Positions 36,559 through 46,721 are shown, counted from the first letter of the stretch. The stretch: DNA of 64,000 bases from Pseudomonas sp. SCA2728.1_7 (GCF_018138145.1 NZ_CP073104.1:620001-684000), one strand, 5' to 3'. Made by a program: numbers and translations. Notes: generated by a model from the letters alone, not told the origin.

Positions 36559-37389
36559 ATGACATCTCGCTGGACCACTGCAGTACTGGACACCGATCAA
36601 CCCGGCGGCTGGGCCGTGGCGCGCAGCCCGGAAGGCTTTTTGTTCGACGACAACGGCGCGCTGTTCCCACGGGAATGGCTCAAGCGTCAGGACTTGTCAG
36701 TTCTCGCCGAGCACGGCATTGGCCATCTCGATGGTGAGCCGGTGTACCTGTTGGAGTTGCGCAGTGCCAGTGAGGTGCCGGGTTGCAACTGGAAAGGTCT
36801 GCGGGCGTTCATGCTCGATGGCGATCACACCATCTACAAAGTGCTCGGTTACGCCGCGCAGATTGGCACCTGGGCGCGCGAACATCGCTTCTGCGGCAAC
36901 TGCGGCCAAGCGATGACGCAGGTACCGCGTGAGCGGGCGATGTATTGCCAGCCGTGCGACCTGCGCAGTTATCCGCGCATTTCGCCGAGCATGATCGTGC
37001 TGATTACCCGTGGCGACGAGATCCTGCTGGCGCGCTCACCACGGTTTGTCACCGGGGTTTACAGCACGCTGGCCGGGTTCGCTGAACCTGGCGAGTCGGC
37101 CGAGGATTGCCTGATTCGGGAAGTACGCGAGGAAGTGCAGATCGAGGTGCAGAACATCCAGTACATGGGCAGTCAGTGCTGGCCGTTCCCGCATTCGATG
37201 ATGCTCGGCTTCCATGCCGAATACGCCGGTGGCGAGATTGTCTGTCAGGAAGACGAGATCGAAGACGCCCAGTGGTTCAACGTGCACGATCTGCCGCCGT
37301 TGCCGGCGTCCAAGTCGATTGCCCGTTACCTGATCGACGTCTACGTGGCGCGGCGCTTAGGCCACGCTGAACCAGTGCTGCCAGGCTAG
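36559..37389 (+). CDS. nudC: NAD(H) pyrophosphatase / RNA NAD-decapping Nudix hydrolase NudC
   Basis: Cytoplasmic Nudix enzyme that splits NADH to NMNH and AMP and removes NAD caps from RNA. The 276-residue product has the zinc-binding Cys112, Cys115, Cys130 and Cys133 (FCGNCG, YCQPCD), and a Nudix box with REVREEV at 187-193. The NudC-specific motif that follows reads SQCWPFPHS, with Cys in place of the usual Pro. Its last 33 bases overlap the 3' end of the convergent TSUP gene. Confidence 0.95.
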   Translation: MTSRWTTAVLDTDQPGGWAVARSPEGFLFDDNGALFPREWLKRQDLSVLAEHGIGHLDGEPVYLLELRSASEVPGCNWKGLRAFMLDGDHTIYKVLGYAAQIGTWAREHRFCGNCGQAMTQVPRERAMYCQPCDLRSYPRISPSMIVLITRGDEILLARSPRFVTGVYSTLAGFAEPGESAEDCLIREVREEVQIEVQNIQYMGSQCWPFPHSMMLGFHAEYAGGEIVCQEDEIEDAQWFNVHDLPPLPASKSIARYLIDVYVARRLGHAEPVLPG

Positions 37390-38136
37390 GCGCACGGTCA
37401 AACCCAGCACCACGGTGATGAACACCGGGCGAATGAACTTGGCGCCGCCGCTGATCGCGGTGCGCGCGCCAAAGAACGCGCCGACCATCACCGACAGGCC
37501 CATGCTCAGGCCGATGATCCAGTCCACCTGCCCGGAAAACACGAACACCGACAGCGCCGCAATGTTGCTGACGAAGTTCATGCTGCGCGCCACACCGCTG
37601 GCTTTGACCAGATCGATCGGGTAAAGCAGCAGGCTGCTCACCGTCCAGAATGCGCCAGTGCCGGGACCGGCCACGCCATCGTAGAAACCGAGGCTGAAGC
37701 CTTGGGTCGATTGCCATTTCTTTTTGATCGGGGCGTCGCTGTCAAGCGGCGCTTTTGGCGTGCCGCCGAATAGCAGGTACAAGCCACAGGCGAAGACGAT
37801 CACCGGGAGCATCTTGTTCAGCCATTCGGCCGGCAGGTAATGGGCGACGACGGCACCGGTCAGTGCGCCGATCAAAGTGCCGACAATCGCATGCGTCCAC
37901 TGTCGAGGGTGGAACAGCTTGCGTTTGTAGAAGGTGAAACTGGCGGTGGCCGAACCGAAGGTCGAGCTCAACTTGTTGGTGCCGAGTACCAGATGCGGTG
38001 GCAGGCCGGCCGTCAGCAGTGCAGGCGTGGTCAACAGACCGCCACCGCCGGCGATGGCATCGATGAAACCGGCTATGAAAGCGACAAGGGCCAGAATGGC
38101 GAGGGTGGTGAGGTCAACGCTGAGTTCGAAAGGCAT
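37357..38136 (-). CDS. TSUP-family (TauE/SafE) anion exporter
   Basis: A 259-residue inner-membrane protein with about eight segments and the two TSUP signatures [19 protein letters not shown] (about 23-41) and [15 protein letters not shown]. Family members export sulfite, sulfoacetate or related organosulfur anions. It is divergent from sfnG (sulfone monooxygenase), which makes an organosulfur substrate plausible but unproven. The 3' end overlaps nudC by 33 bases, so the two genes converge. Confidence 0.88.
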   Translation of the reverse strand: MPFELSVDLTTLAILALVAFIAGFIDAIAGGGGLLTTPALLTAGLPPHLVLGTNKLSSTFGSATASFTFYKRKLFHPRQWTHAIVGTLIGALTGAVVAHYLPAEWLNKMLPVIVFACGLYLLFGGTPKAPLDSDAPIKKKWQSTQGFSLGFYDGVAGPGTGAFWTVSSLLLYPIDLVKASGVARSMNFVSNIAALSVFVFSGQVDWIIGLSMGLSVMVGAFFGARTAISGGAKFIRPVFITVVLGLTVRLAWQHWFSVA

Positions 38137-38228
38137 GGAATCGGCTTATTCGGCAGGGCGCAGATTTGGCTGCGGGGAGGGCGGTCATGTTACTCATTTC
38201 CAACTGTTGCGGCGACCCGTAAAGCCCA

Positions 38229-38294
38229 ATCGCGAGCAGGCTCACTCCTACAGGGGAACGCATTCCAAAACGTAGGAGTGAGCCTGCTCGCGAT
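38229..38294. repeat. REP pair, tail-to-tail orientation
   Basis: ATCGCGAGCAGGCTCACTCC...GGAGTGAGCCTGCTCGCGAT in the region between the TSUP gene and sfnG. Unusually for this window it lies between divergent genes, upstream of a promoter. Confidence 0.85.
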
Positions 38295-38357
38295 GACGCC
38301 AGTCCGGCCACCCCGTCACCCACTGTTGCCCACCCGACACCCAGACAACAAATCTCC

Positions 38358-38378
38358 TTGTGCAAAACATCTGCACAA
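38358..38378. promoter_or_regulatory. Candidate operator upstream of sfnG
   Basis: Perfect inverted repeat TTGTGCA-7 bases-TGCACAA, 35 bases upstream of the sigma-54 -24 box. It may bind the sigma-54 activator of sulfone genes (SfnR type), which is not in this window. Confidence 0.5.
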
Positions 38379-38412
38379 TCGAAAAAACCAACAAAACCAG
38401 GCACTCCAACCC

Positions 38413-38428
38413 TGGCACGCTTGCTGCT
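38413..38428 (+). promoter_or_regulatory. Sigma-54 promoter (-24/-12) of sfnG
   Basis: TGGCACGCTTGCTGCT: a consensus TGGCACG -24 box and GC at -12, exactly 10 bases between GG (38414-38415) and GC (38426-38427). The start codon is 41 bases downstream. Sigma-54 control of sfnG is known in P. putida. Confidence 0.8.
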
Positions 38429-38468
38429 CTACCACTCCCATCTCCGCAAATGTCCCGAGGACACGCCA

Positions 38469-39551
38469 ATGAGTCAGCAAGCCGTTAAATTTGCCTACTG
38501 GGTGCCGAACGTCAGCGGTGGGCTGGTGGTCAGCAAGATCGAACAGCGCACCGATTGGGGCATCGACTACAACCGCAAACTGGCGCAGATCGCCGAAGCC
38601 GCCGGGTTCGAATATGCGCTGACGCAGATTCGTTTCACCGCCGGTTACGGTGCCGAGTTTCAGCATGAGTCAGTCGCGTTCAGCCACGCGTTACTCGCGG
38701 CCACCAGCAAACTCAAGGTGATCGCCGCGATCCTGCCCGGTCCGTGGCAACCGGCGTTGGCCGCAAAACAGCTGGCGACCATCGACCAACTCACCAATGG
38801 CCGCATCGCGGTGAACATTGTCAGTGGCTGGTTCAAAGGCGAGTTCCAGGCCATCGGCGAACATTGGCTGGAGCACGACGAGCGTTATCGTCGTTCCGAA
38901 GAGTTCATTCGTTCATTGCGCGGCGTGTGGAGTCAGGACAACTTCACCTTTCGCGGCGACTTCTATCGCTTCGACAATTACAGCCTGAAACCGAAACCGC
39001 TGGGCCGTCCGGAAATCTTTCAGGGCGGCAGTTCCCGTGCGGCGCGGGACATGGCCGCGCGGGTGTCGGACTGGTATTTCACCAATGGCAACAGCGTTGA
39101 AGGGATCAAGGCGCAGGTCGACGATATTCGTGCCAAAGCAGCGGCGAATAATCATTCGGTGAAAGTTGGCGTCAACGCGTTTGTCATCGCCCGTGATACC
39201 GAAGAAGAAGCGCGCGCCGTGCTTGCGCAGATCATCGATCAGGCTGACCCGGAAGCCGTGAACGCCTTCGGCGATGCAGCGAAGCAGGCGGGCCGGGCAT
39301 CGCCGGAAGGAGAGGGCAACTGGGCAAAATCGACGTTTGAGGATCTGGTGCAATACAACGATGGTTTCAAGACCAATCTGATTGGCACGCCGCTGCAGAT
39401 TGCCGAACGGATCGTGGCGTTGAAAGCGGTGGGTGTGGATCTGGTGTTGGCGGGGTTTCTGCATTTTCAGGAAGAGGTCGAATATTTCGGGCGGCGGGTG
39501 TTGCCGCTCGTTCGCGAGCTGGAGGCCGAGAAGACTGCCGCCGTAGCTTGA
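38469..39551 (+). CDS. sfnG: FMNH2-dependent dimethyl sulfone monooxygenase SfnG
   Basis: Flavin-dependent luciferase-like (LLM) monooxygenase that converts dimethyl sulfone to methanesulfinate, giving sulfur when sulfate is scarce. The 360-residue sequence matches SfnG closely from KFAYWVPNVSGGLVVSKIEQ onward. It needs FMNH2 from a separate NADPH:FMN reductase (SfnF/MsuE type), which is not adjacent. The ATG at 38469 follows GAGG; a longer frame from 38358 would cross the sigma-54 promoter and is rejected. Confidence 0.93.
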   Translation: MSQQAVKFAYWVPNVSGGLVVSKIEQRTDWGIDYNRKLAQIAEAAGFEYALTQIRFTAGYGAEFQHESVAFSHALLAATSKLKVIAAILPGPWQPALAAKQLATIDQLTNGRIAVNIVSGWFKGEFQAIGEHWLEHDERYRRSEEFIRSLRGVWSQDNFTFRGDFYRFDNYSLKPKPLGRPEIFQGGSSRAARDMAARVSDWYFTNGNSVEGIKAQVDDIRAKAAANNHSVKVGVNAFVIARDTEEEARAVLAQIIDQADPEAVNAFGDAAKQAGRASPEGEGNWAKSTFEDLVQYNDGFKTNLIGTPLQIAERIVALKAVGVDLVLAGFLHFQEEVEYFGRRVLPLVRELEAEKTAAVA

Positions 39552-39566
39552 ACCCCACACATCCCC

Positions 39567-39656
39567 TGTAGGAGTGAGCCTGCTCGCGATGGCGTCTGAA
39601 CATTCAACTTATATGTTGACTGACACACCGCTATCGCGAGCAGGCTCACTCCTACA
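39567..39656. repeat. REPIN-like hairpin
   Basis: TGTAGGAGTGAGCCTGCTCG...CGAGCAGGCTCACTCCTACA, head-to-head, with imperfect inner pairing. Between convergent genes. Confidence 0.85.
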
Positions 39657-39673
39657 ATTGGATCTGTGTTGGC

Positions 39674-40153
39674 TTAGAGACCGAGGTCAGACAGTCCCGG
39701 ATGATCATCCGGGCGCCGGCCCAGCGGCCAGTGGAACTTGCGCTCGCTTTCCTTGATCGGCATGTCATTGATGCACGCGTAGCGCTGGAACATCAGGCCC
39801 TGTACATCGAATTCCCAGTTTTCATTGCCATAAGAGCGGAACCAGTTGCCCGAATCATCGTGCCATTCATAGGCGTAACGCACAGCGATGCGGGTATCCG
39901 AGTAAGCCCACAGCTCCTTGATCAAACGATAATCCAGTTCCTTCGCCCATTTACGGGTCAGAAACGCCTTGGCTTCTTCGCGGTTGTTGGCGAATTCGGC
40001 GCGGTTGCGCCATTTAGTGTCGAGGGTGTAAGCCAGCGATACCCGTTCCGGGTCGCGGGAGTTCCAGCCATCCTCGGCCAGACGAACTTTTTCGATGGCC
40101 GATTCACGGTTGAAGGGCGGCAATGGCGGACGTACCTGGGCTGCAGTAGACAT
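39674..40153 (-). CDS. NTF2-like (DUF1348) protein
   Basis: A 159-residue protein of the nuclear-transport-factor-2/SnoaL-like fold: [18 protein letters not shown], then [39 protein letters not shown]1348 members are common, small, cone-shaped and of unknown function, sometimes linked to detoxification. It is 55 bases downstream of a TetR gene on the same strand, so it is probably in that operon and under its control (inference). Confidence 0.85.
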   Translation of the reverse strand: MSTAAQVRPPLPPFNRESAIEKVRLAEDGWNSRDPERVSLAYTLDTKWRNRAEFANNREEAKAFLTRKWAKELDYRLIKELWAYSDTRIAVRYAYEWHDDSGNWFRSYGNENWEFDVQGLMFQRYACINDMPIKESERKFHWPLGRRPDDHPGLSDLGL

Positions 40154-40208
40154 ATCAGTCTCCCGAAATAGTTAACGGTTAAAACAACTTGTCCGGCTTA
40201 TTAAGGCG

Positions 40209-40772
40209 TTACAGGTCCAATAACTTTCGCGCCATGCATTGCGCATTATCGGCGGCACTGTGATCACCCATCACAAGCGCTACGGTAATGGCACCGTCAA
40301 TCAGGATCAGCAGCTGTTTGGCCAGCAGTTGCGGATCCTCGGCACCATGTTCGGTACACAGCTCGCACACGTAGTCGAGCAGCTTCTGTTTGTGTTCTTT
40401 GGCGACCAGGCGCACCGGGTCCTGCGGGTCGCCGGTCTCGCCGCTGGTGTTGATGAAGGCGCAGCCGCGAAAGCCTTCGGAGGCAAACCAGCTCTTGAGC
40501 ACGGTAAACAGGTTGAGCAGGCGATCGGCCGGGGTTTCGGCCTGATCGACAGCGCTTCTGTACCAGTGCATCCAGCGCACGTCACGGCGTTGCAGAGCGG
40601 CAACGGTCAGGGCGTCTTTGTCGGCAAAGTAACGGTAGATGCTTTTTCTGGAGACGCCGGCGGTTTTCACCAGAAGATCCATGCTGGTGGCAGCGATGCC
40701 ACTTTTGTAGATCAACTTTTCGGCGACATCCAGAATGATGTCGCGTGTGTCGTTGCTAGTGATTTCGTTCAT
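40209..40772 (-). CDS. TetR-family transcriptional regulator
   Basis: A 187-residue repressor-type regulator. The helix-turn-helix is about residues 10-55, with SMDLLVKTAGVSRKSIYRYF as the recognition region; the rest is a helical ligand-binding domain with a GCAFINTSGE segment typical of one TetR subgroup (TetR_C_16-like). The ATG at 40772 begins the conserved part; the longer frame would run through the REP pair. It precedes the NTF2-like gene and is divergent from pssA. Confidence 0.88.
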   Translation of the reverse strand: MNEITSNDTRDIILDVAEKLIYKSGIAATSMDLLVKTAGVSRKSIYRYFADKDALTVAALQRRDVRWMHWYRSAVDQAETPADRLLNLFTVLKSWFASEGFRGCAFINTSGETGDPQDPVRLVAKEHKQKLLDYVCELCTEHGAEDPQLLAKQLLILIDGAITVALVMGDHSAADNAQCMARKLLDL

Positions 40773-40838
40773 GTGGCGAACAGTAGAACGATTGTTCTCC
40801 TTGGTCAAGCGGGTATTTTTATCGGCTGTGAAATTGCC

Positions 40839-40903
40839 TTCGCGAGCAGGCTCGCTCCCACAGTTGAAATGCATTCCCCTGTGGGAGCGAGCCTGCTCGC
40901 GAA
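40839..40903. repeat. REP pair (GCTCCCACA variant)
   Basis: TTCGCGAGCAGGCTCGCTCC...GGAGCGAGCCTGCTCGCGAA with centre TTGAAATGCATTCCCC-like. It lies between the divergent TetR and pssA genes. Confidence 0.85.
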
Positions 40904-40988
40904 GGGGGCATTACAGACACTAACAAGACCCGAAGGATGCGATGGTGTAAGCTCTCGGGTTCTTCGGATTCGACCCATTGCGAGCCCT

Positions 40989-42332
40989 ATGCCGTTGCTT
41001 TTCAAACGTTCCTTGCTGCCTAAACTGCGCAGCTTTCCGCTGACCGCCGAGGCCGTGACTATTCTGTCCGGCGCCGCCGAGTTCCGCCGTTGCCTGCTCG
41101 AGAAAATCGCGGCCGCGACCCAGCGCATCTACATCGTTGCGCTGTATCTGCAACAAGACGAAGCCGGTCAGGAAATCCTCGATGCACTCCACGCCGCCAA
41201 GCTCAAGCGTCCCGAGCTGGAAATCGCCGTGGTGGTCGACTGGTTGCGTGCCCAGCGCGGGCTGATCGGCGCCGGCAAGCAGCCGGGCAACTCGGCGTGG
41301 TATCAGGAAATGACTCGCACGCACCAAAGCGAAGTGCCGGTGTACGGCGTGCCGGTGCAGACCCGCGAGCTGTTCGGCGTGCTGCATCTGAAGGGCTTTG
41401 TGATCGACGACTGCGTGGTCTACAGCGGTGCGAGCCTGAACAACGTTTACCTGCACAAGTTCGACAAGTACCGTTTCGACCGTTATCACGTCCTGCAAAG
41501 CCGCGAACTGGCCGACTCGATGCATCACCTGGTCAAGCACGGCCTGATCGAATCGAAAGCGGTGCATCGCCTGGATCTGCCAAACCTGCCGACCACGCGT
41601 AGCCTGCGCAACGACATCGGTGATCTGCGCAGCCGTCTGAAGTACGCCACTTACGACACCGCCACGGGCACCACCGCCAGAGACGGTCTGTCCGTTACAC
41701 CTTTGCTGGGTGTGGGCAAGAAAAACCCGTTGAACCGGGCGATTCTTGAGTTGATCGCCAGCGCGCAAAAGCAACTGACCATCTGCACGCCATACTTCAA
41801 CCTGCCGCTGGGCGTGATCCGTGAGATCAACCGCGCGCTGGCCCGAGGCGTGAAGATCGACATCGTCGTCGGCGACAAGACCGCCAATGACTTTTATATC
41901 CCGCCGAGCGAGCCGTTCAAGGTGATCGCGGCGCTGCCGTATCTGTACGAGATCAGCCTGCGCCGCTTCGCCAAACGGCATCAGCGCAACATCGACAGCG
42001 GTCAGTTGAACCTGCACTTGTGGCGTGATGGTGACAACACCTATCACCTCAAGGGCATGTGGATCGATCAGCGCTATACGCTGCTGACCGGCAACAACCT
42101 CAATCCACGGGCGTTCCGCCTGGATCTTGAAAACGCGTTGTTGATCGATGACCCGAAAGGCGAATGGCTGGAGCCGCGGGCGAAGGAACTGGAAGAGATT
42201 TTCCGCCATACCACGCGGATCGACAGCTTCCAGACTCTGGAAACGTTGCCGGAATACCCGGCCGGGGTGGCCAAGTTTCTCAAGCGCGTTAGCCGGGTGC
42301 GGATTGAGCGGTTGCTCTACCGGATTCTGTAA
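40989..42332 (+). CDS. pssA: CDP-diacylglycerol-serine O-phosphatidyltransferase PssA
   Basis: Membrane-associated phosphatidylserine synthase of the phospholipase D superfamily, first step of phosphatidylethanolamine synthesis. The 447-residue product has both HKD motifs, HLKGFVIDD and HLKGMWIDQ, the typical double-domain layout. ATG at 40989 gives the family length; the open frame extends far upstream but covers a REP pair and the TetR gene on the other strand. A REP pair follows the stop. Confidence 0.92.
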   Translation: MPLLFKRSLLPKLRSFPLTAEAVTILSGAAEFRRCLLEKIAAATQRIYIVALYLQQDEAGQEILDALHAAKLKRPELEIAVVVDWLRAQRGLIGAGKQPGNSAWYQEMTRTHQSEVPVYGVPVQTRELFGVLHLKGFVIDDCVVYSGASLNNVYLHKFDKYRFDRYHVLQSRELADSMHHLVKHGLIESKAVHRLDLPNLPTTRSLRNDIGDLRSRLKYATYDTATGTTARDGLSVTPLLGVGKKNPLNRAILELIASAQKQLTICTPYFNLPLGVIREINRALARGVKIDIVVGDKTANDFYIPPSEPFKVIAALPYLYEISLRRFAKRHQRNIDSGQLNLHLWRDGDNTYHLKGMWIDQRYTLLTGNNLNPRAFRLDLENALLIDDPKGEWLEPRAKELEEIFRHTTRIDSFQTLETLPEYPAGVAKFLKRVSRVRIERLLYRIL

Positions 42333-42365
42333 ACCTTCAGATTATTTTGTGTGGCTGAAAATGCC

Positions 42366-42430
42366 TTCGCGAGCAGGCTCACTCCTACAGGGGAATGCAT
42401 TCCTAATGTAGGAGTGAGCCTGCTCGCGAT
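42366..42430. repeat. REP pair, tail-to-tail orientation
   Basis: TTCGCGAGCAGGCTCACTCC...GGAGTGAGCCTGCTCGCGAT between the convergent ends of pssA and the efe operon. Confidence 0.85.
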
Positions 42431-42455
42431 AGGGCCTCAACAGGCGCTACAAAAC

Positions 42456-43280
42456 TTAATTCAGACCCAGCTTGCCACGCAACGTGGACAGGTCTTCCGC
42501 CAGCGTATTCACCGGCCCAACCAGCGCTTTGCGGTCGTTATCCTTCACCTTGTCATACGTCTCGAAACCACCATCCTTGGTCTTGTACTTGGCCAGAATC
42601 TTGTCGACGGTGGCAAAGTTCTTGTCGACCTTCGCGACAAAAGCCTTGTCCTGCTGCTCGATCTGCGGACGGAACAGATCAACGATTTTCTTCGCACCGT
42701 CGATGTTGCCCTGGAAGTCATACAGGTCGGTGTGGCTGTAGCGATCTTCTTCGCCGGAGATCTTGGTCGCGGCGACTTCTTCCAGCAGCGCAGCGGCACC
42801 ACCGACGACTTTCTCAGGCGGGAAAGTCAGGCCAGCCACGCGAGTCTGCAGGTCTTTGACGTCGCTGTTGAGCTTGTCCGCCAGCTCGTTCAGGCCCTGA
42901 GTACTTTTCTCCGAGAACAGCGAGTATTCGATGCGGTGGAAACCGGTGAAGTCTTCAGCTTTAACGCCTTTTTCATGGTCGTCGACGCGCGAGTCGATGG
43001 ACGCATCGAGGTCACTGAACAGCTCGGCAATCGGCTCGATCGACTCGTAGTAAACGCGGGTCGGCGCGTAGAGTTTTTGCGCGGTGGCGAGGTCGCCTTT
43101 CTTTACCGCATCGGTGAATTGCTGGGTGTGGCTGCCCAGTTCATCGAGTTGTTCGGTGACGTAAATCTTGTAGTCCGAAACCGGCCCGACCAGATCCAGC
43201 GGTGCTGTCGCGGCGAATGCCGACAGCGGGGTGTTGAGCAAACCAAGGGTCAGCAATAGCGCGAGTGGCGTCTTTTTCAT
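42456..43280 (-). CDS. efeM: Imelysin-family periplasmic iron protein EfeM (EfeO-like, no cupredoxin)
   Basis: A 274-residue periplasmic protein with a signal peptide (about 1-23) and the peptidase-M75/imelysin helical fold, including the iron-associated HxxE motif ([10 protein letters not shown]) and [10 protein letters not shown]. It is a paralogue of the C-terminal domain of EfeO in the same operon but lacks the cupredoxin domain. Pseudomonas efe operons often contain this short form. It is the last gene of the operon, 29 bases after efeB. Confidence 0.88.
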   Translation of the reverse strand: MKKTPLALLLTLGLLNTPLSAFAATAPLDLVGPVSDYKIYVTEQLDELGSHTQQFTDAVKKGDLATAQKLYAPTRVYYESIEPIAELFSDLDASIDSRVDDHEKGVKAEDFTGFHRIEYSLFSEKSTQGLNELADKLNSDVKDLQTRVAGLTFPPEKVVGGAAALLEEVAATKISGEEDRYSHTDLYDFQGNIDGAKKIVDLFRPQIEQQDKAFVAKVDKNFATVDKILAKYKTKDGGFETYDKVKDNDRKALVGPVNTLAEDLSTLRGKLGLN

Positions 43281-43309
43281 GGGGGCGGCTCCAGTGTTGA
43301 GATGTTGTT

Positions 43310-44608
43310 TCAGGCAGCGGTTTTCGGTTGTGTGGCGTTGAGCAACGAGCGACCGATGAAATCCTTGTCGCCGGTGACACCCGGCAGGGTGAAGAAATAA
43401 CCGCCGCCGACCGGTTTGAGGTATTCCTCCAGTGGTTCGCCGTTGAGGCGGGTCTGCACGGTGATGAAGCCTTTTTCCAGATCGGCCTGGTAACAGATGA
43501 ACAGCAGGCCCATGTCGAGCTGACCGTTCTTGTTCACGCCGTTGGAGTAGTTGAACGGCCGGCGCAGGATCAGGTTGGCCTGGCTCGCGGCGGTGCGCGG
43601 GTTGGCCAGACGAATGTGCGCGTCGAGTTTGGTCAGCTTGCCCGCCGGGTCCTTGCTGTAGTCCGGGACTTCGCTTTCATGCTGGCCACCCATCGGTGCA
43701 CCGGTGGTTTTGACCCGGCCAAGAATGCTTTCCTGCTCCTGCAGCGGCGTGCGATCCCAGCGCTCGACGAAGTTGCGGATGATCCGCACCGCTTGATAGC
43801 TGCCATGCGCAGCCCAGGCCGGCTCGTCGCTGCCCGGTTGCACCCAGACCAGGCGATCCATGGCTTTGCCATCGTTGGAATCCGGGTTGGCCGAGCCGTC
43901 GCGGAAACCGAGGAAGTTGCGCGCCGATTGTGCCGGCACACCGGGTTTCGCCGGGGCTTGCGGCGGTACGCTGCCTTCCTGTTTCCAGCGCACCAGCAAC
44001 AGATCAGGGAGGTTTTTGACAATGTCGCGCAGGGCGTGGATGTTGGTGTCGGCGGTGTTCGAGCAGAACTGCAGGCTCAGGTCGCCGTGGCAGTAATCGG
44101 CATCCAGCGCATCGTTGGGGAAACCGACCATACGGATCAGCCGTTTGGGTTTGGCCTCGGCCAGACCGAAGCGCTCGTCGAACAGCGATTCGCCGACGGA
44201 AACGGTGATGGTCAGGTTGTCCGGCGTCACGTTCGGGCCGAGGATGCCGGAGTCCGGCGGCGGCAATTTCGGGTCGATCTGTGCGACCGGGCCGCCCTTC
44301 ATCAGAAACGCGATGCGCTCGTTGAGGGTGCGGAAAAGCCGCTCAAGGTCTTCGCGATCACTGGCCAATACGTCGAAGGAAACCAGCATGCCCGAGGCCG
44401 GGCGCGGGGTGACGATGCCGGTCTGATGCACGCCGTGGAAATCGTGGCGGTCTTCGGTTTTGTCGCTGCTCGGTGCTTCGGTGACTTGCGCAGGCGCGGC
44501 AGCCATGGCCGGGCAGCTCAAGGCGGACCCGGCGAGGGCGACACCGGCGGCGCCCATGCCCATCAAGACACGGCGACGTTGCAGGTTGAGTGGTTCGATA
44601 TCTTTCAT
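43310..44608 (-). CDS. efeB: Dyp-type heme peroxidase EfeB
   Basis: Tat-exported heme peroxidase (deferrochelatase/peroxidase) that acts in the periplasm in ferrous iron uptake. It has 432 residues. The N terminus has the twin-arginine motif [10 protein letters not shown] and an Ala-rich signal end. The Dyp signature GFRDGSANP (catalytic Asp near 234) is present. It sits between efeO and efeM, 18 bases after efeO, and belongs to the same Fur-controlled transcript. Confidence 0.93.
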   Translation of the reverse strand: MKDIEPLNLQRRRVLMGMGAAGVALAGSALSCPAMAAAPAQVTEAPSSDKTEDRHDFHGVHQTGIVTPRPASGMLVSFDVLASDREDLERLFRTLNERIAFLMKGGPVAQIDPKLPPPDSGILGPNVTPDNLTITVSVGESLFDERFGLAEAKPKRLIRMVGFPNDALDADYCHGDLSLQFCSNTADTNIHALRDIVKNLPDLLLVRWKQEGSVPPQAPAKPGVPAQSARNFLGFRDGSANPDSNDGKAMDRLVWVQPGSDEPAWAAHGSYQAVRIIRNFVERWDRTPLQEQESILGRVKTTGAPMGGQHESEVPDYSKDPAGKLTKLDAHIRLANPRTAASQANLILRRPFNYSNGVNKNGQLDMGLLFICYQADLEKGFITVQTRLNGEPLEEYLKPVGGGYFFTLPGVTGDKDFIGRSLLNATQPKTAA

Positions 44609-44626
44609 CGGGAATTCGTCTTCTGC

Positions 44627-45826
44627 TTACAGGCCGGAGAGGCCGAGGGCGGGATCGATGCCATCCAATGCGTCGGCCAGAGCCTGGGCCTTGTCGGCGA
44701 TCTGCTTGCGTTGTGCGCCGCTGATGGCGTCGTAGCTGGCGTAGCCGTCCTTGATCTTGTAGCTGTCGAGTTCGCTGTCGAAATCCGCCAGTGCCTTGTC
44801 GATGTTCGGCAACAGCTCGGCCGCCGACTTGCTCAGCATTGGCCGCAGCAGGTCGACGACTTTGTGTGCGGTTTGCGCGTTGGCAGCGAAACCGTTGAGG
44901 TCGCTGTGGCTGTAGCGTTCTTCTTCACCGCTGGCAGCACGGACGTCGGACAGGGTGTTGAGGTTGCGCACGATGATGCTGACCAGTTGTTCGGGTGGCA
45001 GGCTCTGCGCGAGCAGTTGTTGTTTGAGCGTGGTGACGTCGCTGAGCAAGCGCTGGGCGACCGGCGTCAGTTCGTCGAGTTTGCGTTGCTGGAACAGGGC
45101 GTATTCGAGGCGGTGGAAGCCGACGAACGCCGGATCCTGCTCGCGTTTTTCGAAATAATCGGCGCGGGCGTTGATGCTGTTGTCCAGTTCGGCCAAGCGT
45201 TGCGCGGCAGGGGCCAGACGTTGATAAGCCGCACGTGCCGGCAGGTACAGCGCCTGCGCCTGGCTCAGATCGCCACTTTCGATGGCTTGATTGAGTGCCG
45301 TCACAGCTTTGGTCAGCGCGCTGCTTTGGCTGGCCAGGTACACGCGGAATTCCGACAGCGGCCCGACGAAAGCGACCATCGACGGTTTGGCCTTCGCGGC
45401 AGCATCAGAAGCGGCCGTCGGCGTCACCTGCAGCGTGCCGCGCGGGTTGCTCAGCAGGCCGCAGGTGATCGCGTAATCGCCGGGCTGCAGATTGGCATTG
45501 ATGACCTGACTCAGGCCCGGCGCGATGTTTTCGCGCTCCTCAACGACGAGCACGCCGTTGAGAATTTCCCATTCCACCGCGCGGTCAGAACGGTTGACGA
45601 TGCGGAAGCTGGCGCGGCCGGCCGGCACCGTCAGCGCGCTGGGTTCGCAACTGCCGGGATGAATGTTCACCACCACTTCATCGTGGTTGTGCTGACGCTT
45701 GGCCGCAGCCATTTTCGAGGCGTAATAAAACATACCACCGGCGGCGATCATCACCACCACCGAACCGGCCACCGCCCAACGCAAGGCGCGAGGAGGGGAG
45801 GCCTGAGGAGTATTAGGCTTTGACAT
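44627..45826 (-). CDS. efeO: Iron uptake protein EfeO (cupredoxin plus imelysin domain)
   Basis: Periplasmic iron-binding partner of EfeU. The 399-residue protein has an N-terminal membrane anchor (about 17-37), a cupredoxin domain (about 48-130, with VVNIHPGSCEPSALTVPAG and CGLLSNPRG) and a C-terminal imelysin domain with HxxE (GFHRLEYALF) and EEERYSHSDL. ATG at 45826 follows GAGGAG-type sequence and is 8 bases after efeU; the longer frame reads into efeU and is rejected. Confidence 0.93.
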   Translation of the reverse strand: MSKPNTPQASPPRALRWAVAGSVVVMIAAGGMFYYASKMAAAKRQHNHDEVVVNIHPGSCEPSALTVPAGRASFRIVNRSDRAVEWEILNGVLVVEERENIAPGLSQVINANLQPGDYAITCGLLSNPRGTLQVTPTAASDAAAKAKPSMVAFVGPLSEFRVYLASQSSALTKAVTALNQAIESGDLSQAQALYLPARAAYQRLAPAAQRLAELDNSINARADYFEKREQDPAFVGFHRLEYALFQQRKLDELTPVAQRLLSDVTTLKQQLLAQSLPPEQLVSIIVRNLNTLSDVRAASGEEERYSHSDLNGFAANAQTAHKVVDLLRPMLSKSAAELLPNIDKALADFDSELDSYKIKDGYASYDAISGAQRKQIADKAQALADALDGIDPALGLSGL

Positions 45827-45834
45827 GAATGCCC

Positions 45835-46680
45835 TTATTGGCTGGAAACGGAAGACGATTGTGCGGAGGGCTTCGGCGCGGGAGCCGGGTAAAAGAACAT
45901 CACCAGCGCCACCAGCAGATAAAGCAGATACGCACCGAGGGTGCTGACGGTCGGCGCATCTTGATAACCGAACATGCCGGCCAGCACCGAGCCCAACGGG
46001 CCGTCCATTGGCAGCGTCGCGCTGAAGTCGAAGAGCACGGTTTGCAGGTGATTCCACAGCCCGGCTTCATGCAGCGCTTGCACCGAGTTGGCGAGAATCC
46101 CGGCGGCAACCACCAGAATGAACAGTCCGGTCCACTTGAAGAACGCCGAAAGGTTGAGGCGCATGCTGCCGCTGTAGATCAGGAAGCCGACGATGATCGC
46201 CAGAATCAGCCCGAGCAGGGCACCGATCGGCGCGCCCGGGCCTTCGCTTTGCTGGAACACCGCAAGCAGGAAAAACACCGTCTCCAGGCCTTCACGGGCG
46301 ACGGCGAAAAAGACCATCGCGATCAAGGCGATCACTTGGTGTTTCGAAGAAGTCAGTGCCTGATCCAGCGAGGCTTGTAGCGAATGCTTGATCGAGCGCG
46401 CGACCTTGCGCATCCAGAACACCATCGAGCTGAGAATGCCCACGGCGACCAGGCCGACGATGCCTTCGAACAGCTCCTGCTGCTTTTGCGGGAATTCGGC
46501 ACTGACCAGTTCCAGACCACCGCCGACCAGCAGGGCGAGAGCGGCGGCGAGAAATACGCCGATCCACACGGCGGGCATCCATTGACCACGGCCGGTTTGC
46601 TGGAGGTAACTGGCGATAATGCCAACGATCAGCGCGGCTTCAATGCCTTCGCGCAGCATGATCAGGAAGGGAACGAGCAT
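45835..46680 (-). CDS. efeU: FTR1-family ferrous iron permease EfeU
   Basis: Inner-membrane iron permease with about seven segments (281 residues). Both REGxE iron motifs are intact: REGIE at residues 10-14 and REGLE around residue 126-156 region in the fourth segment (VAREGLETVFFL). It is the first gene of the efeUOBM operon and has a Fur box about 40-60 bases upstream. GGATA precedes the ATG at 46680. Confidence 0.93.
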   Translation of the reverse strand: MLVPFLIMLREGIEAALIVGIIASYLQQTGRGQWMPAVWIGVFLAAALALLVGGGLELVSAEFPQKQQELFEGIVGLVAVGILSSMVFWMRKVARSIKHSLQASLDQALTSSKHQVIALIAMVFFAVAREGLETVFFLLAVFQQSEGPGAPIGALLGLILAIIVGFLIYSGSMRLNLSAFFKWTGLFILVVAAGILANSVQALHEAGLWNHLQTVLFDFSATLPMDGPLGSVLAGMFGYQDAPTVSTLGAYLLYLLVALVMFFYPAPAPKPSAQSSSVSSQ

Positions 46681-46721
46681 TCGGTATCCAACAAGTCATT
46701 CGAAGAGGTTACAAGTTGTAA

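Noticed and set aside
40239..40988. Upstream extension of pssA to 697 codons
   Set aside because: It would read through a REP pair and the TetR gene on the other strand; the family length fits the ATG at 40989.
43328..45823. An 831-codon plus-strand frame
   Set aside because: Antisense to efeB and efeO; composition is not protein-like and no ribosome site is seen.
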